Source: SAR202 cluster bacterium bin87 (GTDB taxonomy: Bacteria > Chloroflexota > Dehalococcoidia > Lucifugimonadales > UBA3495). From it: DNA of 64,000 nucleotides. Both the position numbers and the translations under genes were made by a program. Of the stretch, positions 17,064-24,923 are shown in pieces. The stretch lies in contig MPNC01000003.1 of the NCBI GenBank assembly GCA_002238825.1, forward strand, positions 386,732 through 450,731, given 5' to 3'. A model generated the notes under the pieces. The model made no database searches. It was not told the DNA's origin and worked only from the letters and a program-made list of their open reading frames with translations. Position 1 is the stretch's first letter. Every line of letters begins with the position of its first letter.

Positions 17064-18580
17064 TCAGCGCATCACGCCGACGCGCACGTTGCGGAACCGG
17101 GAAGGACTGGCTCCGTGGCTGGTGTGGGCGATCTGGCCCGGCTGGCCCTTGCCGCACCGCGGCGTGCCCCAGAGCTGCCAGTGCTGCGGCCCGCATACGG
17201 CGTCGCAGCTTCGCCAGAACTCCGGCGTGATGCCGGTGTAAGTGCAGTTGCGCAGCAGCCGGCCCAGCTTGCCGTTCTTGATCTCGCGCCCGACCTCGGT
17301 GCCGAACTGGAAGTTGTAGCGGCGGTCGTCAATCGACCACGACCGGTTGGTCTCCAGGTAGATGCCGTCGTCGGTGTCCGCGATCAGGTCGTCCAGCGCC
17401 CAGCCGCCCGGCTCCAGGCTCACGTTGGTCATGCGTATGAGCGGGATGCGGTTCCACGAGGAGGCCCGCATGCAGCCGTTGGAAGGCAGATCCAGGCGCG
17501 TCGCCGACTCCCGGCTCATCAGGTACCCGACGAACTGCCCGTTGCGGATGATATCCGTCGCCTGGGCCGGCAATCCCTCGTCGTCCCAGCCGAAGGTGCC
17601 CAGCCCCGTGGCGCTGGTGCTGTCGGCGGTGATGCTCACCTGCTCCGACCCGTACCGGAAATCGTGCAGCAGGTCCGGTGTCAGGAACGACGTCCCGGCG
17701 AACGCGGCCTCGTCGCCCAGCGCCCGGTCCAGTTCCACCGCGTGCCCGCAGGACTCGTGGATCTGCAACGCCAGCTGGCTGCTGTCGATGATCAGGTCGG
17801 TGTCGATGTTCGACGGGCAGGGCTCGGCGGTGAGCAGTTCGGCGGCCTCTTCGGCGGTACGCCGCGCGTTGCCCGGCAGGTCCATGGCGACGACATACTC
17901 CCACCCGGCGCATCCCTGCTGTCTCCCGTGGGACTGCGGATACGACCGCCGCTGGGTCTCGCCGTTGCCCACGGCGGTGGCCTGCACTCCGCCGCCGGCC
18001 TCGTGGATGGTCTGCGTAACCAGCGCCCCCTCGGTGTTGGCGAAGGTGCGCTCCTCGCGGATGAAGACCACGTTGGCCATCCGCGCCGTGACCTGCGGAA
18101 CCGCTGCCATCTCGCGGTCCGCCTCCAGTAGCAGGGCCAGCTTGTCGTCCAGCGGCACCGTGAAGGGATCGACGCTGATCGGCGTGGTGTAGCTGCCCCG
18201 GCTGGCAACCGGCGAGCCCAGCAGTTGGGCTGCGGTCTGCCCCGAGCCGCTATGGCTCCCCGGCCCCCCGCGCCGCCCGGCGGTGGGGCGGCGCCCGGCC
18301 CGGAGCCGTTATGGCTCGCCGACGCCCGCGCGATTTGCACCGCCTGCGCCGCCGCCTGATCTGCCGCTACGGTGGTCAACTCCCGCGTCGACGCGAACCC
18401 CCACGCCCCCTGGTACACCGCGCGAATGCCCAGCCCCACCGATTCGTCGGCGGTCATGGTCTCCACCACCCCGTTGCGCACCACGATCCGCTGCTCCCGG
18501 TTGGAAACCAGCCGGATATCGGCGTACTCCGCCCCGCGAGCGCGAGCGGTGTCGAGGGCGGTGGCGATGAGGGGGTCCAT
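17064..18580 (-). pseudogene. tldD: tldD, interrupted by a 59-bp insertion and frameshift
   Basis: The N-terminal part reads from ATG 18580 (MDPLIATALDTARARG) to about ARASASHNGSG, and the C-terminal part is in another frame to 17064 with the zinc motif HESCGH intact. The break lies in 18244-18316, where GAGCCGCTATGGCT (18244) recurs as GAGCCGTTATGGCT (18303), offset by 59 bases. Removing 59 bases restores a continuous TldD ending the joint as NGSGQTAAQLLGSPVASRGS. The extra DNA is very GC-rich with a GCGCCGCC/GGCGGCGC hairpin (18270-18294). Either a recent duplication/insertion or an assembly fault; otherwise the gene looks normal. Confidence 0.75.
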
Positions 18581-18595
18581 GGTTACACCGTCTGA

Positions 18596-19687
18596 TTACA
18601 GATTTGCCAGTTCGGACAAGGCAGAACACAGTCGGCCAGTCAACAATTCAATGTGCTTAACAAAGTTGTCCGAATCGACTACCCACCCTTCAACCCACTT
18701 GCCATTGTTGGTGGATATGAAATCATCACTGTTGAACTCGCTTACGTACCCTTTCTGGAATGTCCGCAATTCTTCGGGAAGGCCATCAACGTAATCGATT
18801 GTAAACTCGAACCTGCCCCCGTCAGTCACATAAAACCGGGCTAGATATAAGGGACCCGGCCACTTGGAACTGCGCCCCCTGACCGTGATGGCAGTTCTCC
18901 TGTAACGTAACTCTCCACCGGCATTCGTGACCGAATCAAGTAGCGAAAGCATCGCAACACGGGCGTCCGGACGGAGGGCGTCGAGCAACTCATCGCGCCT
19001 CAAATTCGGGCTTCTGCCGTTCCTGCTGCTTGGCGTGTTAACTTGACCGATAACACGCGACACCAGAGCATCGCCGAATTGCCCCGGATATTGCTTGACC
19101 TCAACCGCAAGTACCTCAAGGTTGTCTCGCGTCTGCTCATTCAGGAACTTGACGACCCGCTCCAATTCGGCAGGTATTTCGTCCGCTACGAACAACAACC
19201 GCATTCGGTTGGCTTCGAGGTTGGTGGCTACCCTTTCCCAAAACGCGTCAATGTCCGGTTCATCGACTTCGCCACCATCGTCGCCTTTCATCAACCTGCC
19301 TATCACTTCACCGGGTCCATCTTGAGCATCTTCAAAAACTTGCCTGATACCGCGATCAGACCAAACGCTGGCGGCAATAGCAGCGTAGTCCAGCATCTGG
19401 CCAACGACGGCGCGACGGATTTCGCGATTGGAACCGCGCTTCACTTCAACCAACGTTGGATAGGAATGCTGATCAATCAGCAGCAGGTCAACAGCCCACC
19501 CTTCAATCTCCATCTGCGGTTTGACTAGAACCCAGCGCAGCGGGTCATCTGGCCGCATCTGTTCGCCAGCCAATAGTTCGGGGTGCAGGGCTATAAGTTC
19601 CTCAAGCATCGCCTCGGTTTCGAACTCGCGCTCCTCAAGCGGTTCCAGCACTCCGCCGGCGTTGCGTATGTAGATTTTCTCGGCCAT
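18596..19687 (-). CDS. PD-(D/E)XK nuclease-like protein
   Basis: 363 residues. The N-terminal 130 residues carry a restriction-endonuclease-like core: ELIALHPELLAGEQ, then Asp67 (AVDLLLID), Glu81 and Lys83 (LVEVKRGSNREIRR) and the trailing VVGQMLDYAA helix, close in pattern to NucS/DUF91-type or DUF4268-linked nucleases. The C-terminal half (MLSLLDSVTNAGGELRYRR, FEFTIDYVDGLPEELRTF) is a separate beta-rich domain of unknown use. Such proteins often serve in DNA repair or defence. It stands alone and its base composition is lower in GC than flanking genes. Confidence 0.7.
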   Translation of the reverse strand: MAEKIYIRNAGGVLEPLEEREFETEAMLEELIALHPELLAGEQMRPDDPLRWVLVKPQMEIEGWAVDLLLIDQHSYPTLVEVKRGSNREIRRAVVGQMLDYAAIAASVWSDRGIRQVFEDAQDGPGEVIGRLMKGDDGGEVDEPDIDAFWERVATNLEANRMRLLFVADEIPAELERVVKFLNEQTRDNLEVLAVEVKQYPGQFGDALVSRVIGQVNTPSSRNGRSPNLRRDELLDALRPDARVAMLSLLDSVTNAGGELRYRRTAITVRGRSSKWPGPLYLARFYVTDGGRFEFTIDYVDGLPEELRTFQKGYVSEFNSDDFISTNNGKWVEGWVVDSDNFVKHIELLTGRLCSALSELANL

Positions 19688-19698
19688 GTCGACCTGGA

Positions 19699-20259
19699 CT
19701 AAACCGGCAAAAACGGCTCGTCCGATGCCGGCGGCAGCTGCTCGAAGGCGTTGATGTTGAATGCGAGGACGGAGTAGTAGCCCATCAGATTGGTCAACTC
19801 GATCAAGCCCCGGTCGCCGAACTCGGCGCGGGCGGCGTCGAAGGTGGCCTGCGATACCCGGCGTGTGCGGAAGAATTCCCGTCCGTAGTTGATGACCGCC
19901 GATTCGGCGGACGACAGCGCGGGCAATTCCTGCTTGTCACGCAGGGCGTCCACCAGGGCGTCGCTAAGCCCGGCCCGCCGTCCGGCGGCAGCGTGGGCGT
20001 GCCAGATGAATTGGCAGTCCAACTCCCGTGCGGTGGTGATCATGGCCAGCTCCGCCACGTTATCGGGCAGGGTCGAACCCCCAGCGCGGAGGTAGTCCCG
20101 CAAAACCTCGCCGCGCTGGGCGATCTCCGGCACGTGGAGCTGCACGGCGATGGGCCCGAACTCGGGCACCTGTCCGCCGCGTGCGGATACGATAGCGTCA
20201 AAAGCGTCAACTTGTTCCTGCGGCACGGCATCTCGGGACGCGATGGGGAAACGAGGCAT
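19699..20259 (-). CDS. Carboxymuconolactone-decarboxylase-family protein
   Basis: 186 residues, all-helical CMD/AhpD-like fold. The active-site region reads AREL DCQFIWHAHAA: Glu79, Cys82 and His88 are present, but the second Cys of the AhpD CxxC is Ile85, so disulfide peroxidase chemistry is unlikely. A decarboxylase or lactonase-like role, or a structural role, is possible. AGGAGA precedes the ATG. It sits directly downstream of a luciferase-like oxidoreductase. A paralogue with the same Cys loss is at 28973. Confidence 0.8.
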   Translation of the reverse strand: MPRFPIASRDAVPQEQVDAFDAIVSARGGQVPEFGPIAVQLHVPEIAQRGEVLRDYLRAGGSTLPDNVAELAMITTARELDCQFIWHAHAAAGRRAGLSDALVDALRDKQELPALSSAESAVINYGREFFRTRRVSQATFDAARAEFGDRGLIELTNLMGYYSVLAFNINAFEQLPPASDEPFLPV

Positions 20260-20292
20260 GGTTCATTCTCCTGAAGGGTGTGAGTTGAGAGT

Positions 20293-21303
20293 CTACTGGC
20301 AGTGCGGAATGACTTCCTCGCCGAAGAGCTGGATGGCCTCCATGATGCGCTCGTGGGGCGGGCCGCCGGAGTGGGCATGGCGCAGCCGCAGCAGGAAGTA
20401 GTCGGCGCCCGTGGCCTCCTTCCAGCGGTGAAACTCGTCCACCACCTCCTGGGGCTCGCCCAGGATCAGGCGGTCGGGGCCCAGATTGTCGATGTTGATC
20501 TGCGATTCCTCGGTGTATTGCCGGAATTCGTTGAGGCCGTTGCGCCAGTAGTATTTGTAGGCGTCCATGACCTCCGGCCCGTACACCCGCTCCGCTTCGG
20601 CGCGGGTCGGGGCAACCCACGCATCGCGCATCAGGCACAGCACCGGTTCCTTCCCAGCATCTTCCGCCGCGCGCTGGTAGGCGTTGGCCAGGGAAATCGT
20701 GTTTTCCAGGTCGGTGCTGGGACCGGCCACGAACCCGTCGGCGATCCGGCCGGCACGCCTGGCTCCCGGTGTACGGCTCGCGCCGATCCACAGCGGCGGC
20801 GCGGGATCCGAGTAGGGCCGGGGCGTGATGGTGAGGTCGTCCAGGTTGAAGTGCTCGCCGGAGAACGAGAACCGCTCGCCGCTCCAGCACTGACGGATGA
20901 TCTCGATCTCCTCCTCGAACCGGCTGACCCGCTGCTCGATGGCGATGTCAAACGTCCGGAAGTCCACCGGCTGGTAGCCCAGGCCGACGCCCAGGATGAA
21001 CCGCCCCCGCGACACGATGTCCAGGGTGATCACGTCTTCGGCCAGCCGCACCGGATGGTGCAGGGGCAGCAGGATTACTGACGTGCCCAGGTTCAGTGTG
21101 GTGGTCTGCGCGGCAACCGCGGCCGACACGATCAGCGGCGAGGGCAGGAACCCGTCCCGGTCCTGGTGGTGCTCCCCGAAGAAGCAGGAGTCGAAACCGG
21201 AGGCCTCGGCGAGCTTCGCCTCGGCCACGACCTCATCAACCCGCAGCGCCAGATTCTCCCCGGCCGGCGGGTCTGCGATGGAACTGTAGATGCCAAATTT
21301 CAT
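20293..21303 (-). CDS. LLM-class flavin-dependent oxidoreductase
   Basis: 336 residues. ATG 21303 is used (AAAGGG six bases upstream) rather than TTG 21309. Luciferase-like features: MKFGIYSSI, the FDSCFFGEHHQD strand-helix, SRGRFILGVGLGYQPVDF and RIADGFVAGPSTD. These bind reduced FMN or F420 and oxidise small organic molecules. Its downstream neighbour is a CMD protein 33 bases away, so the two probably act in one catabolic step series. Substrate unknown. Confidence 0.87.
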   Translation of the reverse strand: MKFGIYSSIADPPAGENLALRVDEVVAEAKLAEASGFDSCFFGEHHQDRDGFLPSPLIVSAAVAAQTTTLNLGTSVILLPLHHPVRLAEDVITLDIVSRGRFILGVGLGYQPVDFRTFDIAIEQRVSRFEEEIEIIRQCWSGERFSFSGEHFNLDDLTITPRPYSDPAPPLWIGASRTPGARRAGRIADGFVAGPSTDLENTISLANAYQRAAEDAGKEPVLCLMRDAWVAPTRAEAERVYGPEVMDAYKYYWRNGLNEFRQYTEESQINIDNLGPDRLILGEPQEVVDEFHRWKEATGADYFLLRLRHAHSGGPPHERIMEAIQLFGEEVIPHCQ

Positions 21304-21336
21304 GGACAACCCTTTACCTATGCAACGTTGGTACGC

Positions 21337-21837
21337 CTAATGACCGCCCTGTCCGTTCTGGGCGATGACCTCGGTCAGGCGGTTCAAAGCTTCCAGAAAC
21401 GCCTGCCGTTCTTCGGCAGATTGGCGGCGTTCTTCGGCGGCGCGTTCCTCTGCCTGGCGGCGTTCTTCGGCGGCGCGTTCCTCCGCCTGCCGGCGTTCTT
21501 CGGCCTCCTGCCGACGCTGTTCCGCCACTTCTTCCATGAACGTTCTCATCATTTCCATCATCTGGTTGTTGCGGTACCGTTCGCGCAAGAAAAGCATGAT
21601 GTCAGAGCCTCCGACGATGGTAATGGCGATGCTGGAGTGGATGACACAGTGATGGAGGAGGGTAGTCGATATGTACCGTGCCATGAGGCCCGGCCGGCAC
21701 TTCAACTCGTCTGCACTCTCCAAAGTGCAAGGTAGTGCAGTGGAGTACCACACCAGCCAGGTAACGGCGATAGCGAGCGCCCCGGCCAGGGCGGGAGCCC
21801 ACAACGCGAGGAATACGGTTCTGGGATCTGGCAGCAT
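21337..21837 (-). CDS. Membrane protein with an 11-residue-repeat coiled coil
   Basis: 166 residues from ATG 21837, which has GGGG a few bases upstream and places a hydrophobic helix (VFLALWAPALAGALAIAVTWLVW) at the start; a frame from 21930 would overlap the next gene. The C-terminal third is a charged helix built from three tandem copies of an 11-residue unit (EERRQAEERAA), encoded by a 33-bp DNA repeat. No family recognised; a membrane-anchored coiled coil that might hold a partner at the membrane. Confidence 0.6.
   Translation of the reverse strand: MLPDPRTVFLALWAPALAGALAIAVTWLVWYSTALPCTLESADELKCRPGLMARYISTTLLHHCVIHSSIAITIVGGSDIMLFLRERYRNNQMMEMMRTFMEEVAEQRRQEAEERRQAEERAAEERRQAEERAAEERRQSAEERQAFLEALNRLTEVIAQNGQGGH
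21428..21526. repeat. 33-bp tandem repeat inside a coding region
   Basis: CGTTCTTCGGC recurs at 21428, 21461 and 21494, exactly 33 bases apart, giving about three in-frame copies that encode the EERRQAEERAA coiled-coil unit. The third copy is diverged. Confidence 0.8.
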
Positions 21838-21862
21838 TATAACCCCGCCAAACAGGACGCGG

Positions 21863-22816
21863 TTACTTGAAATGTGACAGCACCCGGCTCGAGAACATCT
21901 CCATCTGGCGGAAGTAGTCGTCAGGCTCACCGGCCAGGAACCCGAACACGAAATCGCGCACGCCCGCGTCGACCCGTTCCTGCACCGCGCCGATGCAGTC
22001 CTCGGCGTTGCCCGTGATGCACAGGGCGCGAGCGATGTCCTCGGCGCTGCGTTCGGGGGTTACGTATCGCTGTCCCACGTGGGCAACTGCGGTTTCGAGG
22101 GCTTTGTCCGGATCCTCGTCGATGGCCGTGGGCTGGTTCAGACCCCAATGGAACCGGCTCAGGTCGCGCCCGGCGTGTTCGGCCATCTCGCGCACGCTGG
22201 TGTTGGACCGCCGGAGCCGGTTCACCGTGAACAGGTACGGATACCACCCGTCGCCGGCGATCGCCGCCCGCCGCACCGCCGCGTCGCTGCGTCCCGCCAC
22301 CCAGATGGGCGGATAGGGTTGCTGGTGCGGCTTGGGCTCCAGCGTCACGTCGTCGTAGTTGAAGAACCGCCCGTGGTGGGAGACGTGGTCCTCCGTCCAC
22401 AGCTGCTTCATCGCCCGCAGTATCTCATCGGTGCGCCGGCCCCGGGTGTTGACGGGAATTTCCATCGCGTCGAACTCCGCCCGCGTGTCGCGCTGGCCGC
22501 TGATACCGATGCCGAAGTCCAGCCGCCCGCCCGAAATCTGGTCCACCGTGGCCACCAGCTTGGCCAGCATCACCGGATGGTACAGCGGCGCGATCACGAT
22601 CCCCGTCAGCACCCGCAGCCGAGTGGTTGCGCCGGCCGCCGCCGCCATGGCCGGCAATCCCATCACCGTGGGACGCGGCGGATTGCCGTCCATGACGTGC
22701 TCCCCGATGGACACCCGGTCGTACCCCAGGTCCTCGGCTCGCCGGGCGAAATCCGGCAGGTCCCAGAAATTGTCCACGCTGAGGTTGAGGCCGAAGGTGA
22801 TCGCGTTGTCTGCCAT
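21863..22816 (-). CDS. LLM-class F420-dependent oxidoreductase
   Basis: 317 residues with the luciferase-like barrel: ITFGLNLSVDNFWDLPDFA, RVLTGIVIAPLYHPVMLAK, SGGRLDFGIGISGQRDTRAEF and PPIWVAGRSDAAVRRA. GGGAGA precedes the ATG. The member is closer to the F420 branch than to bacterial luciferase. It lies between a membrane protein and a TlpA-like lipoprotein, neither with an obvious link to its chemistry. Confidence 0.87.
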   Translation of the reverse strand: MADNAITFGLNLSVDNFWDLPDFARRAEDLGYDRVSIGEHVMDGNPPRPTVMGLPAMAAAAGATTRLRVLTGIVIAPLYHPVMLAKLVATVDQISGGRLDFGIGISGQRDTRAEFDAMEIPVNTRGRRTDEILRAMKQLWTEDHVSHHGRFFNYDDVTLEPKPHQQPYPPIWVAGRSDAAVRRAAIAGDGWYPYLFTVNRLRRSNTSVREMAEHAGRDLSRFHWGLNQPTAIDEDPDKALETAVAHVGQRYVTPERSAEDIARALCITGNAEDCIGAVQERVDAGVRDFVFGFLAGEPDDYFRQMEMFSSRVLSHFK

Positions 22817-22837
22817 ATCATGTCTCCCGGTGGCGGC

Positions 22838-23386
22838 TTACTGCGCCAGCATTTCGTCGGTGATCTCGGCAAGTTTTTCGCCGTTCAGGACACCCTGCCA
22901 CTTGCGATGCAGGCTGCCGTCGGCCGCTACGAAAAAGGTCGCGGGCAACCCCAGCACGCTCAGTTCGCGTGCCAGGTTCTCGTCGTCTGGTGCGCCGGCC
23001 GGATAGGTCACCCCCAGTTCTTGCAGCAGGGCGATGGCGTCCTCTTCCGTGCCCAGCGCGAAGGATTGCCCCAGATCTACGCCGACCAGCGTCGCGCGTC
23101 CCTCGTATTCGTCGGCGAAGGCCTGGAATTCCGGCATCTCCGCACGGCAGGGCGGACACAGGCCCGCCCAGAAGTTCAGCACCACCGGCTGGCCGCGCAA
23201 ATCAGAGACCGCCACCGTTTCCGATCCCAACTCGTCGCTGCCCTGGTACAGAGCTATGTTGAAATCGTAGATCGTCTCCACGGGTTCGGATGATTGGGCT
23301 CCGCTGTCCGACGCGCCGCTGGAGCAGGCTGCGGCCAACAGCATTGTCGCCAGGCCCGCTATTGCCAATATCATGATCTTCTTCAT
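22838..23386 (-). CDS. TlpA/ResA-like thioredoxin-fold lipoprotein
   Basis: 182 residues from ATG 23386, chosen because it starts a lipoprotein signal (MKKIMILAIAGLATMLLAAAC, Cys21). The thioredoxin domain has the redox pair Cys77/Cys80 in NFWAGLCPPC, a cis-Pro in GLPATFF and the VVLNFWA strand. Members reduce disulfides on the outer face of the membrane, often for cytochrome c maturation, or act in peptide/thiol stress. The partner DsbD/CcdA is not in the window. An alternative is an outer-face peroxidase-like AhpC/TSA relative. Confidence 0.85.
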   Translation of the reverse strand: MKKIMILAIAGLATMLLAAACSSGASDSGAQSSEPVETIYDFNIALYQGSDELGSETVAVSDLRGQPVVLNFWAGLCPPCRAEMPEFQAFADEYEGRATLVGVDLGQSFALGTEEDAIALLQELGVTYPAGAPDDENLARELSVLGLPATFFVAADGSLHRKWQGVLNGEKLAEITDEMLAQ

Positions 23387-23480
23387 GGTGTGTATGCTCC
23401 TCGTGTGTATGCTCCTCATGGCGAAGTCCGTAAATTTATCGGTACCAACGAGGTTAGCATAACCAATTTGCCTTGTTAAG

Positions 23481-23625
23481 CAGGGCCTTTCCAGAGTCAT
23501 TGCGAGGAGCGGAGCGACGTGGCAATCCCGTCGATGCAACCAGGCTTTCCCGTATAGGTCATGTCCCCGGAGCGGGATTGCCGCGCTGCGCTCGCAATGA
23601 CAAAAGCTAGTTTGGAAAGGCCCTG
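23481..23625. repeat. 145-bp MITE-like element with 9-bp target duplication
   Basis: Terminal inverted repeats CAGGGCCTTTCCA / TGGAAAGGCCCTG; interior TCATTGCGAGGAGCGGAG and CTCGCAATGACA arms. CTTGTTAAG occurs at 23472-23480 and again at 23626-23634, directly abutting both ends. No ORF of its own. It fills the gap between the TlpA-like and AI-2E-type genes. Copies of the same length are at 36167 and 61108. Confidence 0.88.
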
Positions 23626-23689
23626 CTTGTTAAGCGCACTCCGCTGGGTTATCATCCCTGCGGCCGGTTTGGGTCCACTGAGGTCACCC

Positions 23690-24850
23690 ATGCTCTCACT
23701 CCCGCAACTATCGCCCATGGCGTCGCGCAGGTTCCGGTTGCTGGCCGCGCTCGCCGTCGCCGTGGTCGCGTTGCTCGTAATCTGGAAGCTGCTGGCCGTG
23801 TTGCTGCCCTTCCTGCTCAGCGGCGTTGTGGCCTACCTGCTGTTGCCACTGGTCAACGCGGCGGAACGGCGGACGCCACTGGGACGGCGATGGCCCCGGG
23901 CCACGCGCATGGCGACCGCAGCCCTGCTCCTCCTTCTGATAGTGTTGGCCGTGCTAATCGTCCTGGCAGTGGGTGTGCTGCGGATAATCGACCAGTCGAC
24001 GGCCCTCGTGGAGCGCGCCCCTGACCTCATATCGCAAACCCAGGAGATTTACCGCGCTGCCATCGCCGAATACGAAAGCCGCGTCCCGCCCAACATTCGG
24101 GAGATGATCGATCCCCGCCTGCAGGAGGTCCAGCAGGCGCTGGTCGAAGCTCTGAATAGTGCTCTCTTTGGACTGTTCCGGATCCTGCAAACCGGCGTGG
24201 GCCTGGTGGTCTCGCTGGTCACGGTTCCCATCATCCTGTTCTACCTGCTAGCCGAGCCTGCAGGTATCGGACGCGGGGTGCGTGGTCTGCTCCCCCGCTC
24301 GTTGCGGGACGATCTGTGCGAAATTGCCCGCCTCTCGGGTGAATCCATCGGCGTCTACATGCGTGTCCAGCTGCTGCTGGGCGCCATGATCGGGGTGATC
24401 ACCGGCCTTGCCCTGTGGGGCATGGGGGTGTCCTCGGCGCCAATCCTCGCTATCGTGGCGTTCTTCGGCGAGCTCGTGCCCATTGTCGGCCCGACCATAT
24501 CGCTGGTCATCGCCGCCGTCGTCATGCTGGTCACCGACTGGACGAAGGCCCCGCTGGTCATCGCCCTGTACCTGATCCTGCAGGCGCTCCAGAACACGCT
24601 GATCGCCCCCAGGATGCAGGGCCAAGCGTTGGGTTTGCACCCGCTGGCGGTCATCCTCGCCCTGGCCATATTCGGGCTGTTCCTGGGATTCTGGGGGGTG
24701 CTGGTTGCCGCTCCATTCACCGCCGCCGGCTACCGCGTGATCAGCTACGTCGTGCGGGAATGGGACGCGGCCGCCACATCGGGAAACCCACTCGATGCGG
24801 GAGACGCCGCCGAACCGGACGGGGATACGGTGGCGGCAGAGCACGAATAG
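23690..24850 (+). CDS. AI-2E transporter family (PerM/UPF0118) membrane protein
   Basis: 386 residues. ATG 23690 has GAGG six bases upstream; longer frames read into the MITE-like element. Around eight hydrophobic segments, starting with LLAALAVAVVALLVIWKLL, a large polar region between about 110 and 190 (SQTQEIYRAAIAEYESR), and the conserved late block ILAIVAFFGELVPIVGPT with IAPRMQGQALGLHPLAVILAL. Family members export small molecules or are Na+/H+ exchangers; AI-2 itself need not be the substrate. Confidence 0.85.
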   Translation: MLSLPQLSPMASRRFRLLAALAVAVVALLVIWKLLAVLLPFLLSGVVAYLLLPLVNAAERRTPLGRRWPRATRMATAALLLLLIVLAVLIVLAVGVLRIIDQSTALVERAPDLISQTQEIYRAAIAEYESRVPPNIREMIDPRLQEVQQALVEALNSALFGLFRILQTGVGLVVSLVTVPIILFYLLAEPAGIGRGVRGLLPRSLRDDLCEIARLSGESIGVYMRVQLLLGAMIGVITGLALWGMGVSSAPILAIVAFFGELVPIVGPTISLVIAAVVMLVTDWTKAPLVIALYLILQALQNTLIAPRMQGQALGLHPLAVILALAIFGLFLGFWGVLVAAPFTAAGYRVISYVVREWDAAATSGNPLDAGDAAEPDGDTVAAEHE

Positions 24851-24923
24851 CGCCTCCGAGCGCACTGGTGTACAATCGGCCAAATTGAAGCCGTCTGTCC
24901 TGCTGCCGCGAGGGAGATTTGAG

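Noticed and set aside
15292-17241. 649-residue plus-strand ORF
   Set aside because: It is antisense to tldE and tldD, is His/Arg/Pro-rich without any domain, and arises from high GC. The minus-strand genes have clear families.
23561-23689. N-terminal extension of the AI-2E-type protein
   Set aside because: This stretch is translation of the MITE-like element; the real start at 23690 has a ribosome site and leads into the first membrane helix.
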